Position numbers and translations under genes: made by a program. A stretch of DNA of 64,000 bases from Panagrolaimus kolymaensis (Eukaryota > Nematoda > Chromadorea > Rhabditida > Panagrolaimidae): the NCBI GenBank assembly GCA_028622995.1, contig JAJQJQ010000039.1:1178001-1242000 (forward strand), in the 5' to 3' direction. Shown piece after piece: positions 25,245-36,622 of the stretch (the first letter of the stretch is position 1; each line of letters starts with the position of its first letter). The notes beneath the pieces were generated by a model. It made no database searches. It saw nothing but the letters and a program-made list of their open reading frames with translations, and was not told where the DNA came from.

Positions 25245-26567
25245 TTACACTGCCGTTGCAATATTATTATCTGTAGCTGCTGCAACTGAGGTATCAGGTT
25301 TCACAAAATTAATCATTTCAACATCTTTATTTTGACCAACTTTATCATTAGCTTTATATCCCTTTGCAAGAGATCTAGCCATACAAAAAGCTATAATTCC
25401 AAAAGATCCAAATGCAAATATTAAAAGATAAATAAAAAATCCAAATTCTTCATAATCAATTGATTTCGGTTGCAATGTTGGAGAAATAACACTTGGATAA
25501 TTTTCATAAAATTTTGAACCTTTTAAAACTTTTATTGAAGCAATTTCCAAAATAGTTTGTTCTCCAATGGCTGAAAAATCTTTGAAATAATTATCTTTGA
25601 ATAAATAAAATTTAGGCGGATTTCCATCAAAAAGTTTTACACCAAAATAAAGTTCCAAGAAGTTTGGATTTTTTGGTGAACATTGTTGAACCAAAAATAT
25701 CACATTTTCCTGAAATTAAATTTTTATGGATGATAAAATTAATTTTAGTTAGCTTTTTATCTTTTTTTTATTTGCTTTTTGATCTTGTTTGATTAAGGTT
25801 TGGAATCTGATAATTTTGCTTGCGCATAATAATTCTCCCACGCACAAATTTGGGAAAAGTATCCTTTTTTTGAAAAAACAAAAAAGTGTTAATTTTTTCT
25901 TCCATTTTTTTCTTTCTCATTAGCGAAGACCACAAAATTGGTTTATTGTTTACCCCATAAATTTTATCACAAACTATGTACATTTTAATTTAATTTATGG
26001 CAGTCCTTTTTTGATACAAAAAAAAATTGCAAATAAATTTGGACATTCCTTGAGAGAGAGAGAGAGAAAAAAAGAAAATAAAAACGAACCTTTGGAAGTC
26101 CGACATATTTTTCTAAAACATCCAATAATTTCTGTTGAATTGTAAAATCATTTTCAAAGGGTTTTCGACGATTTATTATTATTTTGGAAATGTAATTTCC
26201 CATCATTTTTTCACCTTTTGGAATCGTGCATAGCCAAGTTTGATCATGCTAAAAAAATAATAACTTAGATTTATGGATACTGTAATTTTTTTAATCCAAA
26301 GTGTGCAGCACTTTTAAAAAGCTTTTTTTTCATGGAAAAAAGAAAAAAGAAATTACTTACTAAAACCGTGCTAGAGCTACCATAATTACATATGCAAGTT
26401 TCAGCAGAATTATGGAAATTACAAAATACTATTTCATTATGTTGCAGCGGACACGATGTTGTATGATTATAAAATGCTTGAACCAAAGGTAATGGAATAA
26501 TTGGGCGAATACTTTGTTGTGACGAAACATTTAAAATTAAAATCAAAATATAAAATAACAACATCAT
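25245..26567 (-). CDS. Orphan single-pass membrane protein
   Basis: Three exons (26567-26361, 26248-26090, 25709-25245), all joined between codons, give 276 residues. I do not recognise a family. MMLLFYILILILNVSS is a signal peptide. The predicted outside part has Cys residues in TSCPLQHNEIVFCN, CICNY, WLCT and QQCSPKNPN, which suggests disulfides, and an NHT glycosylation sequon. A membrane helix at about residues 210-232 reads FFIYLLIFAFGSFGIIAFCM. The inside tail of about 45 residues starts with Arg/Lys. The second intron is about 380 bases, long for this genome, and could hide a small exon. No convincing one was seen. Another secreted-type orphan follows on the same strand about 1.8 kb away. 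Confidence 0.7.
26052..26067. repeat. (GA)n microsatellite in an intron
   Basis: About eight GA dinucleotides lie in the long second intron of the orphan membrane-protein gene. On the mRNA strand it is a CT-run. It has no obvious role. Confidence 0.8.
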
Positions 26568-28375
26568 TATTTTTTTGCTGTGGATTGGCCGGCGCTGAAA
26601 CAAAAAAATACCCAAGTTCAAAGTTTTTCTTTTTTCCTTAAAAAAAATAGCCACAGAAGAAATAACAGAAACAAGTTGACGGCGACCTTGAACGATGACG
26701 CTCCTTGTTTTTTTTTCAATTTTGATTTTTTTGTTAGAAAAACATTTTATTTCTTTAAAAAAAATTTTTTTAAATTAACTGTTTGGATAATAAAATTATA
26801 AACTAATTAGCGGTAAAAAGAGAAAAGAAGAAAATTGAGAAAAGAAATATTATTGGTTTTTAAATACAAAAATTTTAAAATCCTGTTTTTTTTTTAAAAA
26901 AGGTAACATTTTCTGTAAATTCCGTGCAGCCTCATTTTTGTTTGTTTGTTTGGGAAGAGACCACCCATTTTAGATGGATACGGTATTCTTGTTAGTGTAT
27001 TGAAAATTTAAATTTAGCTACATATAAAATAAAAGTCGTGCGTCAGAAGTCATAAAAAGTAATAAAAGAAAAGGTATGTATGTATAATGATAAGGGTTTG
27101 AAACAAAACAAAACAACAACTAAATGTTTGCAGCAACACGCAACCCGATACAAAAAACATAAATAAAAAGAACGTCATGCTTTTACTTTACTTTGAAGTT
27201 ACTAAATTTAAAATATTCCGGATACTATAATAGGATATAAGCTACTGTATTTGTGTTTTAGTAGCTAAAAATTGAAAGCACAGTTACCGAAGTGGAAAAA
27301 ACGAAAAAATGTAAAGACTAACAACCCAAAGACGAGATTTTGGCACAAAAGAAAAAAATATTTATAAAAACAAATTCTTAAAATTTAGCTAACATTCGAG
27401 CGATTTTTGCAATTTTATTAATATTTTTGACGAAATGCAAAATATATTAGAAATTAATATTTTTTTATTAGCCGATTATAACACCAGCTACTGTTCACGA
27501 TGTCTTTGTTGTCGTCTTCAGCTAATAAAGCTAATAGCTATTTCTTTGTATTATTATTTCTTTCTTTCTCTTCAGGGGCACAAATTAATCCTGATTAATA
27601 GAAGATTTATAAAGAAAAACCCTACATACAAAAAAAATCACCTTTCCTCCTTTTTTTCCACACTAAACTTTCAATTTTCTTCAATGGGCAAAGAAAGATT
27701 TTTAAAATAAAAAGCAAAGTTCAGTTTTCGTGTTTTTTTTTTGGCTGAGAATGGCCACAAAATTTCTTAATTTTGTTTATTTCCTTTGTCTTTGCAATTG
27801 TAAATTGTTAAAATTTTAAGTTTTTTTTATAATACATAAAAATCTTTTTAAGTAAAAAAAGAAAAAAAAACACAATAACGAAAAAAAGAGAGGAGATATA
27901 AATAATCTCATACAATTGTTTTCCCATAATGAAAAAAAAAATGGAAAAAATGATACAAATTTAATTTTACAACAACAAAAAATGAAAGAAAGAAAGCTTT
28001 CGAGATACAAGTAAAAATAATAAACTTTGGTTTAATGTTTTTTTGTTTGTTTTGTTTTGTTGTTTTGCAAAAAAATAAAACAAAGCTTACTTAATTTACA
28101 ATTTTTTTGGGAAGGAAGGAAAGGTTTGGAAAAATTCCATTATTAATTAATTGAAAAAAAAGTAAAAGTTATGCAAGCAAACTCCTTCCACTTTCAAAAC
28201 GCACTTTACCGTAATCGTTTTTTCAAAGTTTTGATAATTTTTTTCGTCTTTAAAAAACTTTTTTAAAACACTCTAGCATCACTAACATAAAAAATACAGT
28301 ATTAAGCTTCCAAGAAAAACCCGTAAAAATAAAAAGTCAAATAAATAATTCTTTTAAAACTCCTCCAAATTTTTT
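26568..28375. other. AT-rich interval between two orphan genes
   Basis: The interval holds the upstream region of the 25.2-26.6 kb gene and the downstream region of the 28.4-29.5 kb gene. Open frames near 26580, 27435 and 27816 are low-complexity. No RNA gene or repeat was recognised. Confidence 0.45.
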
Positions 28376-29465
28376 TTATCCCTCCGACATTATTTCTTCT
28401 TGTTTATCAGTGAAACCTGTGATGGCTGCATTGATGGTATATCCATCTCGAGTTTGTCCAATACAAAACCCTGATTGTGAATCATAAACATAATGAGGAA
28501 TGTTATAACCAATATTTAATGGAGAGAAGTCGTTATCATTTTTTGTTATAAACACGTTCCAATTATGCGAGGTTTCAGCATTAAATACATGAGCTAAACT
28601 TTTTGCGGCTGAATGCAATTTGGATTTTAAACCATGTCGATACCTACAAATGGCAGAGGTATTAAAAATCAAGAAAAAAATTTTTTTGCAATAAAGTACC
28701 AAATTTTCTGTGAATTTTTTTGGTTGTACAAATAATAGGTTTATTTTTAGGTAAAGAAGAATGCTTACCTCCTTTGAAACATTTCTGAATGAGCTTTTAC
28801 AGAAAATATTGAAATAATTTGTCGTAAAATTGAATGAGGGCAAAGATTTAGATAATTTTCATTTAAATTTGCATTTTTAGCTTCCGACCATATTCGATGT
28901 TGCTAAAAAAAATAAACTTTTAAGGATTAGTTAATAGAGTTTATATTTTTAGGGTGCGGGCAAGGCCTTTTGATACAACGAAAACTGGGATTAGCTGCAA
29001 ATTGGTTAACTTTGTTACAGGACTTCCGGGACCGTTTGGATTTTGTTTTGAAATGCCATTTTCTTATTTTTTTTATTACCTTACCTGATTATCTTTAATA
29101 TCTTTTGTTCGATATCCAGTTCGAAATATTTCCACTACAGTATTATCATCCACTATCATTCGGCATAAACTTGGTCTGGGATTCATGGGATTTAAATACC
29201 ATTCAATTTTTTCATCCATTACATCTTTTTTATCTGCAACTATTACAACTCCCCATGAACCAGGATAATAATTTTGAACTAAATATCGTATAGCTGTTGC
29301 GCATTCATCGATATCGCCCTCGCATTCAAGATTTCGAATTAGATCTTTTAATTCTTCATCAAATTTACAAAATTCATGTATCGAAAATATTGCATTTATT
29401 TTTGTTGGAAAATAAAATAATACGCAAAAATTTATAATTAATAAAAAATATTGGTGATTCATCAT
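28376..29465 (-). CDS. Secreted orphan, two dynein-light-chain-like repeats
   Basis: Three exons (29465-29085, 28902-28769, 28643-28376) give 260 residues. The first ~24 residues, with FLLIINFCVLFYF, are a signal peptide, and no second membrane segment is seen. Each half shows the helix-strand order of the dynein light chain (LC8) fold. In repeat 1 a helix ending AIRYLVQNYYPGSWGVVIVA is followed by CRMIVDDNTVVEIFRTG. In repeat 2 KSLAHVFNAETSHNWNVFIT is followed by HYVYDSQSGFCIGQTRDGY. LC8 has the same 'helix, Tyr/His, Trp-x-x-x-V/I' step. The match is by pattern, not by strong identity, so this is inference. Cytosolic LC8 has no signal peptide, which makes a secreted tandem form unusual. The ends could also be a nematode-specific secreted fold. 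I know no function. Confidence 0.68.
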
Positions 29466-32400
29466 TTTTTCGTTTTGACTAAAAAAAGAATATGAATGTA
29501 AAAAATGTATGGTAAAATTTAATGGTATTTATATCGCAAAGTTTATTATCATATAATTTATTTCAAAAAAAGTAGCAATTCTAAATTAGCACGTTTAAAC
29601 TTTAAAAAAAAGAGGAGGTCGTTGCTCTTGCTTAATTTTGCGGTTACTATTTTTTTTAAATAAAACGAAGAATATGGGGAATTGGAAATGAATGGATACC
29701 GAATTTAAAAAACTATAATTATATCAGAAAAATATGTTTAAAAAATTTTAAAAATGAGCAAAAATAAAAAAAAACGAAGATGGCAAAAAACTTTTTTGGA
29801 GCTGACTTTTCAGAAATTACAAACGTACATAAAAAGAATTGTTTTTTTTTTTCGTGTGTTGTTTGCTCTTCAAAAAAAATATTTCAATTTTACCGTGTAA
29901 TTTATAAATTTTTTTTAACAAAACATCTTTGCTCAAATTATTTGGCTTTAAAGATTTCAACTTAATACAAAAATAATTAGAGAGAGGATTGAGCGATACA
30001 CTAACCAATAATTTTTAAACAACCTTTTATTATATATTATGGTGGCAGTGATGTGTTACAACAACTTACTTATTTTAAAATTTAAATATGTCATTTTTTC
30101 CCGCCTCGTTGATTGAATGTACTTAACAGACTTAAAAACAACACCAAAAAAGTGTACTGTAGCTTATTGATGGTTGCAAAATTATTTGCAACGCTAGCGC
30201 TTTATTTCAATAGATTTTTTTAAACAAAGGAATTTTAAAGATTATGCCAACAAAAAAGAAAGAAGAAAGATTATTTATCAGAGTTGGAATGGAAGTTTTA
30301 GATTGGTGATTTCACAAGAGAATGATGAAGAAAAAAAAGTTTATAGAAAAAAAATCCATACAGTGGATAAATGAAATATTTTTAAAAAATTATCTGGTAA
30401 AGACAAAATTTAACGAAGTTGATCTTTTTTTGTACATAATAAAATTAAAATAATACGTTAAGCTACTCTTCAAAAACTTAGGTATGGTAAAACAAAAACC
30501 GGAAATATCAAAAACAAAGCAAAATTTTTTTGGGCTCTTGAATCCCATAAAAAGCAATAAAATCATGGAAGTTCGTCGAAGCGAGAATCTCCACAAAATT
30601 ATTGAAAAACCAAACGAGAAGAATCATTTATGCAAGTAAAAATAAAAATCATTAAAACTTGAAGCTTTTTGAATGTCAAAGTTTAAATTTAACCTTTTTC
30701 ATTTTATTTTTTGACTTTGAATAAGTTTCAAAATCATTTCTTTTATTTTTTTATTTTGTCTACCAAAATTAATCTAATGTACCGGAATAAAAACTAAAAG
30801 CTGATCCATCAATTGACGTAACAAAATTTGAAAATACTTTACACCTCAAAAAAAAATATGTGTGAAAACACAAAAATAGAAACGATTGATTACTCAACTC
30901 TTCTAAGTCAAAAAAAAGGTGAAGTAAAAAGAAAGAGGAGAGAAGGAATTAAAGCTGCTAATACAATGATGATTAAAGAAAAATAAAATAAGAAAAGTTG
31001 TTGTAGTAATTTTTTTTAGATAGATAAGCAATTAAGTTTCAAAGTATTTGTTTATTTTTTTAAACTAAAAAACAATAAACAAAAAATAATGGATGTTGAG
31101 TTTCCAGATCCCTGGTAAAGTTTGTTTCTTAAAAGTATTTAATTATCACACCTTTTTATTATTAAACTTATTTAAAAAAAATCAAATGAAAAAAAACTGT
31201 AAAAAGCTATGATTGGCGGAAGAAGATTTAAATCATCAAAATACTGAACGAATAAATTGACAATTGAGATCATCTTAAAGTAATAACTTTGGAAAGTAAA
31301 AAAGCTTTGTTGCAAAATGAAATTTTTTCATTTGTATTCTAAATTAAAATTGGAAAAAAACAGAAAGAAAGATAATGTTTTGCAGAATATGATAAATTTC
31401 TTACGGTAAAATTTGGCTTGAAAAATATGGTACCGTACCATAAAATATTTGTTTCACAACTAGGGAAGGAAAAGCTAAATCATTAGTAAAAAAGTTCAAC
31501 CATATAACCTTTTTTTCTATGTAAGTCAATCAAGACCACCTCCTATATTTGGTAAAGGTTTCAAGTGAATGAATGTGTAAAATTTTAATATTATTTTATT
31601 TCGGAGAAGTTTTATTTACGCTTTTTGACCTTGATTACGTCAGTTAACCTTTTTTGTGTGGAAATTACATAAATTTTTACATCAAATTTTTTTATAAAAA
31701 GGTAAGCAACTTAGTAAAAAAAAGAGTTACATTTAAATTTAATTTAAAAACAAAGGTTAGCTACAAAAATTCTATTAAAAAATAATACGGTGTCTTTTAA
31801 GCTGTGGTGGAGGCGAAATTATTGTAGCTATAGCCCCAAAAAAAAACATGAATGTCAAATATGAATTTAAAATCTTCAAGAAAATAAAATTAGGAAATTG
31901 TTTAAATACTCAAATTTAAGACATGAAAAATTTAATGATTTACGTTTCAAACTAAAAACTTGAGTTTTGCTCCAATTCTTCTCGCACGTACGCCAGTGAC
32001 GAAGAAGATGTTTTCGGCAACAGCATCGATGGGTAACAAAAGATCATTAAAAAGTGTTTAAGATTTAATCTTTATTGTTTTTGATGCCTCCTCTTATATT
32101 TCATCGAGGGCCATGGATGATTGCTCAATTATTATGAAGTCAAAGAAAGAGAACGGTTTCAATGTCCAAATTAAGATCAAACTTGTGCTTTTTTTTCTTC
32201 TGTGACGTTGTTGTTATGTGTTTATTATAACTTTTTGGTTTATTATCTCTGTTTTCGAATCTGTGTTTTTGTCATATTCTTTGAAAAAAAAAGAAGTTTA
32301 TTTGCTAAATTGTTTAAAGCTTTTTTTACTTGCCAAATAAATTTTGTAGAAAAAAGCAAAAATGCATTTTTTGTATGTTAGAAATTTTTTTAACGATATT

Positions 32401-35118
32401 CGTCCAGCGCATCAAAAATTACAGTTTTTACGTTTTAAAAGTTTATTAATCACAAAATATTAAATTTAAAAATACGTTTAACAAGACATTGAATATCAAT
32501 AATCGGCTTATTGGCTCATAGTCTGCTTTTTTTTCAGTAAAAATAATGGTAAGATAAATTTATTTTAGTAAAAAAATTGTAAAGTCAAAGATCTTACAAA
32601 TTTAACACAAATTAAAAATTCGAAAAAAATATAAAAATAATATAGCTCGAGCTTGATAGTGAAGAAAAAAATCTTGAGTTTGATGTTTATAAAAAATTCA
32701 TTGCAAAAATAAATTTTATTACAATTATGGCGAATGTTTCAAAGTTATCGAATGACGAAGTAAATTACAAAAAATGTAATCCAAAGCACAAAATTTCAAT
32801 GTTTCACAAAACGCAATTTTTTTTATCAACTTTTAAATTCCGCTTCTTTTTCTATTTGAAAAGCATGAATGAAAAAAAGTATTTAGTTTAAATTTTCTAC
32901 AAAAATTGATAAAAGCTTTTTGAAGCGGAATGGCGGCGGCGACTATGTCAATGAAAGAAATTTCCAATGTTTGTTGATTGTAATGATTTTTTTTAATCAC
33001 AGAAAAATAAATGGTAAAAGATTTATTTGGAAATATTTTCGTGGTCTCGTTTTTTGTGATAACAATTTAATCATCGATGTTCGTTCAATTTACTCATTTT
33101 TTTTCTCAAATTTATTTTTTCATATCATATAAATTTTATGGATGCCTCAAATTCTTTAATTTTTTTTTGCTAAAGATTTTGCATTTGATGAAAATGATTT
33201 GCTTGCATATATATATTTTTTTAGCACCAAAGTGAGTGCTGTGTTTTAATGATTTCAAAGCTTTTAATAAAATAATTACGTGACTGTCGTCATACAGGTG
33301 TTTTTAAATTACTTTAATAATAATGGTAAGCCTTTTTTTGTTAATTTTTTTCTTTACAATTTTTATGCTTTTTATTCAAAGAATGCTGCAAAAAAGCTTT
33401 TTTTTATTCTTTAAAGTTTAAACTCAATTAAAAATCCTGGATTCGTTTCCCAGCAAACTTTGAAAAAAAATAACTATTTTTTTATATTTCATTGAATTCA
33501 AAAAACAAAATTCAAATTACTTTCTTTGAATTATCGCGTTTTTTTTCTTACTTTTCTTCTCACGACTTCTTTAAACAAAAAAACCAATAAAAAAAGTTCA
33601 AATTTATTATTTTTATGATTCCAAAAACTATAATATACAATATAAAAAAGAAGGAAGTTAAAGTTTGCGAAAAGCTTCCAAAAGTCCCTTGAGAAGTCTA
33701 ATTTTCAACAACAAAAAAATCTTTCAAAAAAAAAGCAAAATCTCGAGATTCAAAGAATGAATACATAGAAAAAAAAGGCAAACACTTTTGATCACTTTTT
33801 TTCTTTCCTATCTTTTTTTTTTTATTCACGAGTCGCATGTATGTCATAACTTATTTTTTTGTCCTCTTCGTGTGCTTTTTTTTGTTTGTTGGTAATCAGA
33901 TAAGAATACCAAACACAGAGTGTAGTTAATTTAATCATCTTTGTAATAGCTGCTATAATTAGAAAAAGAACCAGGACATTATTCTTTACAAGTATCTAAG
34001 CTTTTTGTTACTTCTTTTTTATAATCTGCATCCTCATGATTGTTGTTTTCTGCTCTTCCTCATTTTTATGTATCAAAAGCAATTAATCAAAGTATACTTG
34101 TCTCTTATTTTTTAATGTCTTGCTTTTTTTCCGCCGCGTTCATTTGTGATTCAAATTGTATTTGCTCATCGTTTGTTTTAAAGGTGTGGTTTATAAAACT
34201 ATAAAATCTAAAGCATATTTCATCTCTAAATTTCCCCAAAATGTTGCTTTTGAATGTAACACTCTTATAAATTTAAATGTGTAATCGTCGCCTTAGAATT
34301 TTTTTCAAAGATCTAAATAATATAGTTTTTTTGGTGATGTTTTAAGTCCCAACAAACAAATGGCGCCAGCTTATAGCCTATACTATTTTTTGTTGTGAAA
34401 ATGGGTGCAGCAATGAAAATTACGTACAGTATTCTGCATAACCAAATCAGTGAAACTTTGACCATAAATGAGTCAATAATTTGTACTGATCTAAAAACAG
34501 AAAAAAATAATTAAAAGCAACGTGTGTTTTTTCTGAGCAAAATGAAAGAATATTGATTTTTTTTTGGATTTGATCTCAAAAGAAACACTTTCTTTAATTC
34601 TGCCTCATTTGAAAAGCTTAACAAATTTATTCATTCCTTGGAGTTTAAAATAATGTTGTTGCATTAAATCATTCACAAAACATTTTAGTCAAACAAATTT
34701 TTTTAGAGAGTAAGTAATCTTACATTTTTCGTTCATAATCTCCGTGTGATTACCATAAATCTTTGAAAATTATTATAAAGGTCGTCGCAAATGTTTTCTT
34801 AGTATCTACAAATTTCTTTTTTTTTATTATTTTTTGACTTTGGACTTTTGCCATTTTTTTGTTAGCCGCAGAAAAGAATTCTTTTTTTTTGCATATAAAA
34901 AAACCATACAAAAAATTTTCTTTGGTTTCTGTTACACTTTTTTTTCTTTAATTTAATTCATAACTCTTTTTTTTTATACTTTAAAAACACGTGCTTCGTT
35001 TTTTTGGAATTAAAAGAAAAAAGTATAAATTTTTCTTTACTTTAAAAAAAGTTTTTTGCTTTAATTTGCACCTTGGAATTTGAGATTTCTTCATTTCATA
35101 GAAAAAATTATTATTTTC
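29466..35118. other. Gene-poor AT-rich interval of 5.7 kb
   Basis: I found no frame with coding-like composition or consistent splice sites on either strand. The open frames at 29780, 30390, 32920 and 34981 are dominated by Phe, Lys and Asn. A 17-base perfect palindrome (TATGGTAC-C-GTACCATA) is at 31426-31442. The interval may hold regulatory sequence, noncoding RNA or decayed repeats, but I cannot identify any. Confidence 0.4.
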
Positions 35119-35120
35119 AG
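35111..35120 (+). promoter_or_regulatory. Probable trans-splice acceptor before 152-residue orphan
   Basis: TTATTTTCAG ends five bases before the ATG at 35126. No upstream coding exon was found, so a spliced-leader or 5' UTR acceptor is likely. Confidence 0.42.
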
Positions 35121-35125
35121 ACACG

Positions 35126-36228
35126 ATGCAACCTCCTTGGATTTTTCCACCACAAAATTCAATATTTTGTTTATTATCATTTGGATTTTTTATAACAAAT
35201 TTCATTCAAATTAATGGATTATTTTTACTTAAACATAAACTTGCTTTTGCTCCACAAGAAGATAATTCTGCTAGAGATGTTCATAAAGATTCTAAAAATC
35301 AACAAATGAATAATGCAACATCAACGCCATTATTATCGACAGTAGGAGAACAAACAGCAGAGCCAAAGCTACCTTTTGATAATATTAATTTTCGAAAAGA
35401 TGTTGTAAGTTCCAATTAAGCAAAAACAATAACAAAAAAACTTATGTGAAAAATAATTTATAGGAGCGAATATACGAAAAATGGATGCTTGAAAGAAGGA
35501 ATCAAATGTTTGATAAAATGAGACAAGGTTAGTTTGAATATCAAGTTGTGAAACACTATAGTATACCAAAAAATTTAAAAAGATTGCAAAAATTAAAGCT
35601 ATAAAAAAGGTTTATTTTTTGTTTATAAAAATAGTTAAAATTTCGGTAAATAAGCGTTCAAAAAAAATAAAAATTTATGCAGCCAGTCGGAATCGAACCG
35701 ACGACCTTAGGACTTTTCGGTTTTATATCAATTTTTATATTTTTTGCCTCAAAGTCCTACGCTCTACCACTGAGCTATGGCTGCTAGAAAACCTAACTTT
35801 TCGTTTTGCCTTTTCAAAAAGGGGGATAAAAAAGAATTTACTTGTGCTACTGCAAACCCATCAGAAGTTTAAAAACTTTTTTTATTGATTTTATCCCAAA
35901 ATGCAAGAGCAATTTAAAAATTACGAAGTGGCTGATAAACAAAATTTAGTTTCTAAAAACCAATGTTAAAAAAAGTAAACATGATGAGACATTGTTAGTC
36001 TGTTTGAGTAACAAGCAAGATGTGAAACGCTACAGTATACCTTTGCATTTTAGTTAGGCTCGCTAAAGTGCCATTTAAAACCATTATAAACTTACTTATT
36101 TTTGTTTTGCAGGATTTGCCAGTCAATCTGAAGCTAAAGCATTTCAAGAAGTATTGGAACAATATTTTGGTAATTGTATTTGTGACGCGGATGCAACCAT
36201 TTGTCAAATCTATCAATTATCCTGTTAA
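35126..36228 (+). CDS. Orphan small membrane or secreted protein
   Basis: Three exons (35126-35404, 35464-35527, 36113-36228) give 152 residues. I do not recognise it. A hydrophobic segment at about residues 12-37 (SIFCLLSFGFFITNF) is a signal peptide or anchor. A polar Ser/Thr/Asn stretch follows, then a charged helix IYEKWMLERRNQMFDKM, then QEVLEQYFGNCICDADATIC and a terminal QLSC with four clustered Cys. GT bases at 36170 could be misread as a donor, but reading through gives the Cys-rich tail and a clean stop. The 585-base second intron is unusually long and carries a tRNA gene on the opposite strand. It converges on INTS1. Confidence 0.65.
35679..35784 (-). tRNA. tRNA with intron, anticodon TTG (probably Gln)
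   Basis: On the minus strand the sequence folds as a full cloverleaf. Acceptor GCAGCCA pairs with TGGCTGC; the D-arm is GCTC-AGTGGTA-GAGC; anticodon stem TAGGA pairs with TCCTA; the T-arm is GTCGG-TTCGATT-CCGAC; and the discriminator is A. The anticodon loop reads CTTTGA, then an insert of about 35 bases at roughly 35748-35714, then the 3' side, which is the canonical intron position after base 37. The anticodon is then TTG (35752-35750). The acceptor stem is unlike the common eukaryotic tRNA-Gln that I know, so the identity is tentative. A shift by one base would give TGA, but the variable arm is too short for Ser. Confidence 0.82.
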
Positions 36229-36622
36229 TCATAATCAATCCTTATATGCCACACAAAATTTCTTTGTAAATGATCTCATCATTTCTTTTTTGCACATAAA
36301 ATTTTCTTTACTTCTTCATGGCTTTTGAAAGGAAACCAAAAAAGTGCAAATGATATTTGCAAAAATAAAATAAATAAAATGCAGCGTCAAATAATCATAG
36401 AAACATAATTGAATTTTTGCTTTTTTTGCAACGCATAAATTTATTTCATCACACAAATTCTTTCTCGATGACGCCATTTGAAAAAGTTTGTTATGCATAA
36501 AAGCTTAAAGTACAAATAACAATAAAGTGTTTTTTTTATTAAACAATAAACATGATTCAAGATACATACAAAAACTATAAATTAACAAAACCCGTAAAAT
36601 ACCAAATATTTCTTTTTCTTCT
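36229..36622. other. Convergent 3' region, orphan gene and INTS1
   Basis: It lies between the stop codons of the plus-strand 152-residue orphan and minus-strand INTS1. It is AT-rich and I see no further element. Confidence 0.45.

Noticed and set aside
31426..31442. 17-base perfect palindrome TATGGTAC-C-GTACCATA
   Set aside because: Short palindromes are expected in a window this size and nothing nearby gives it a role.
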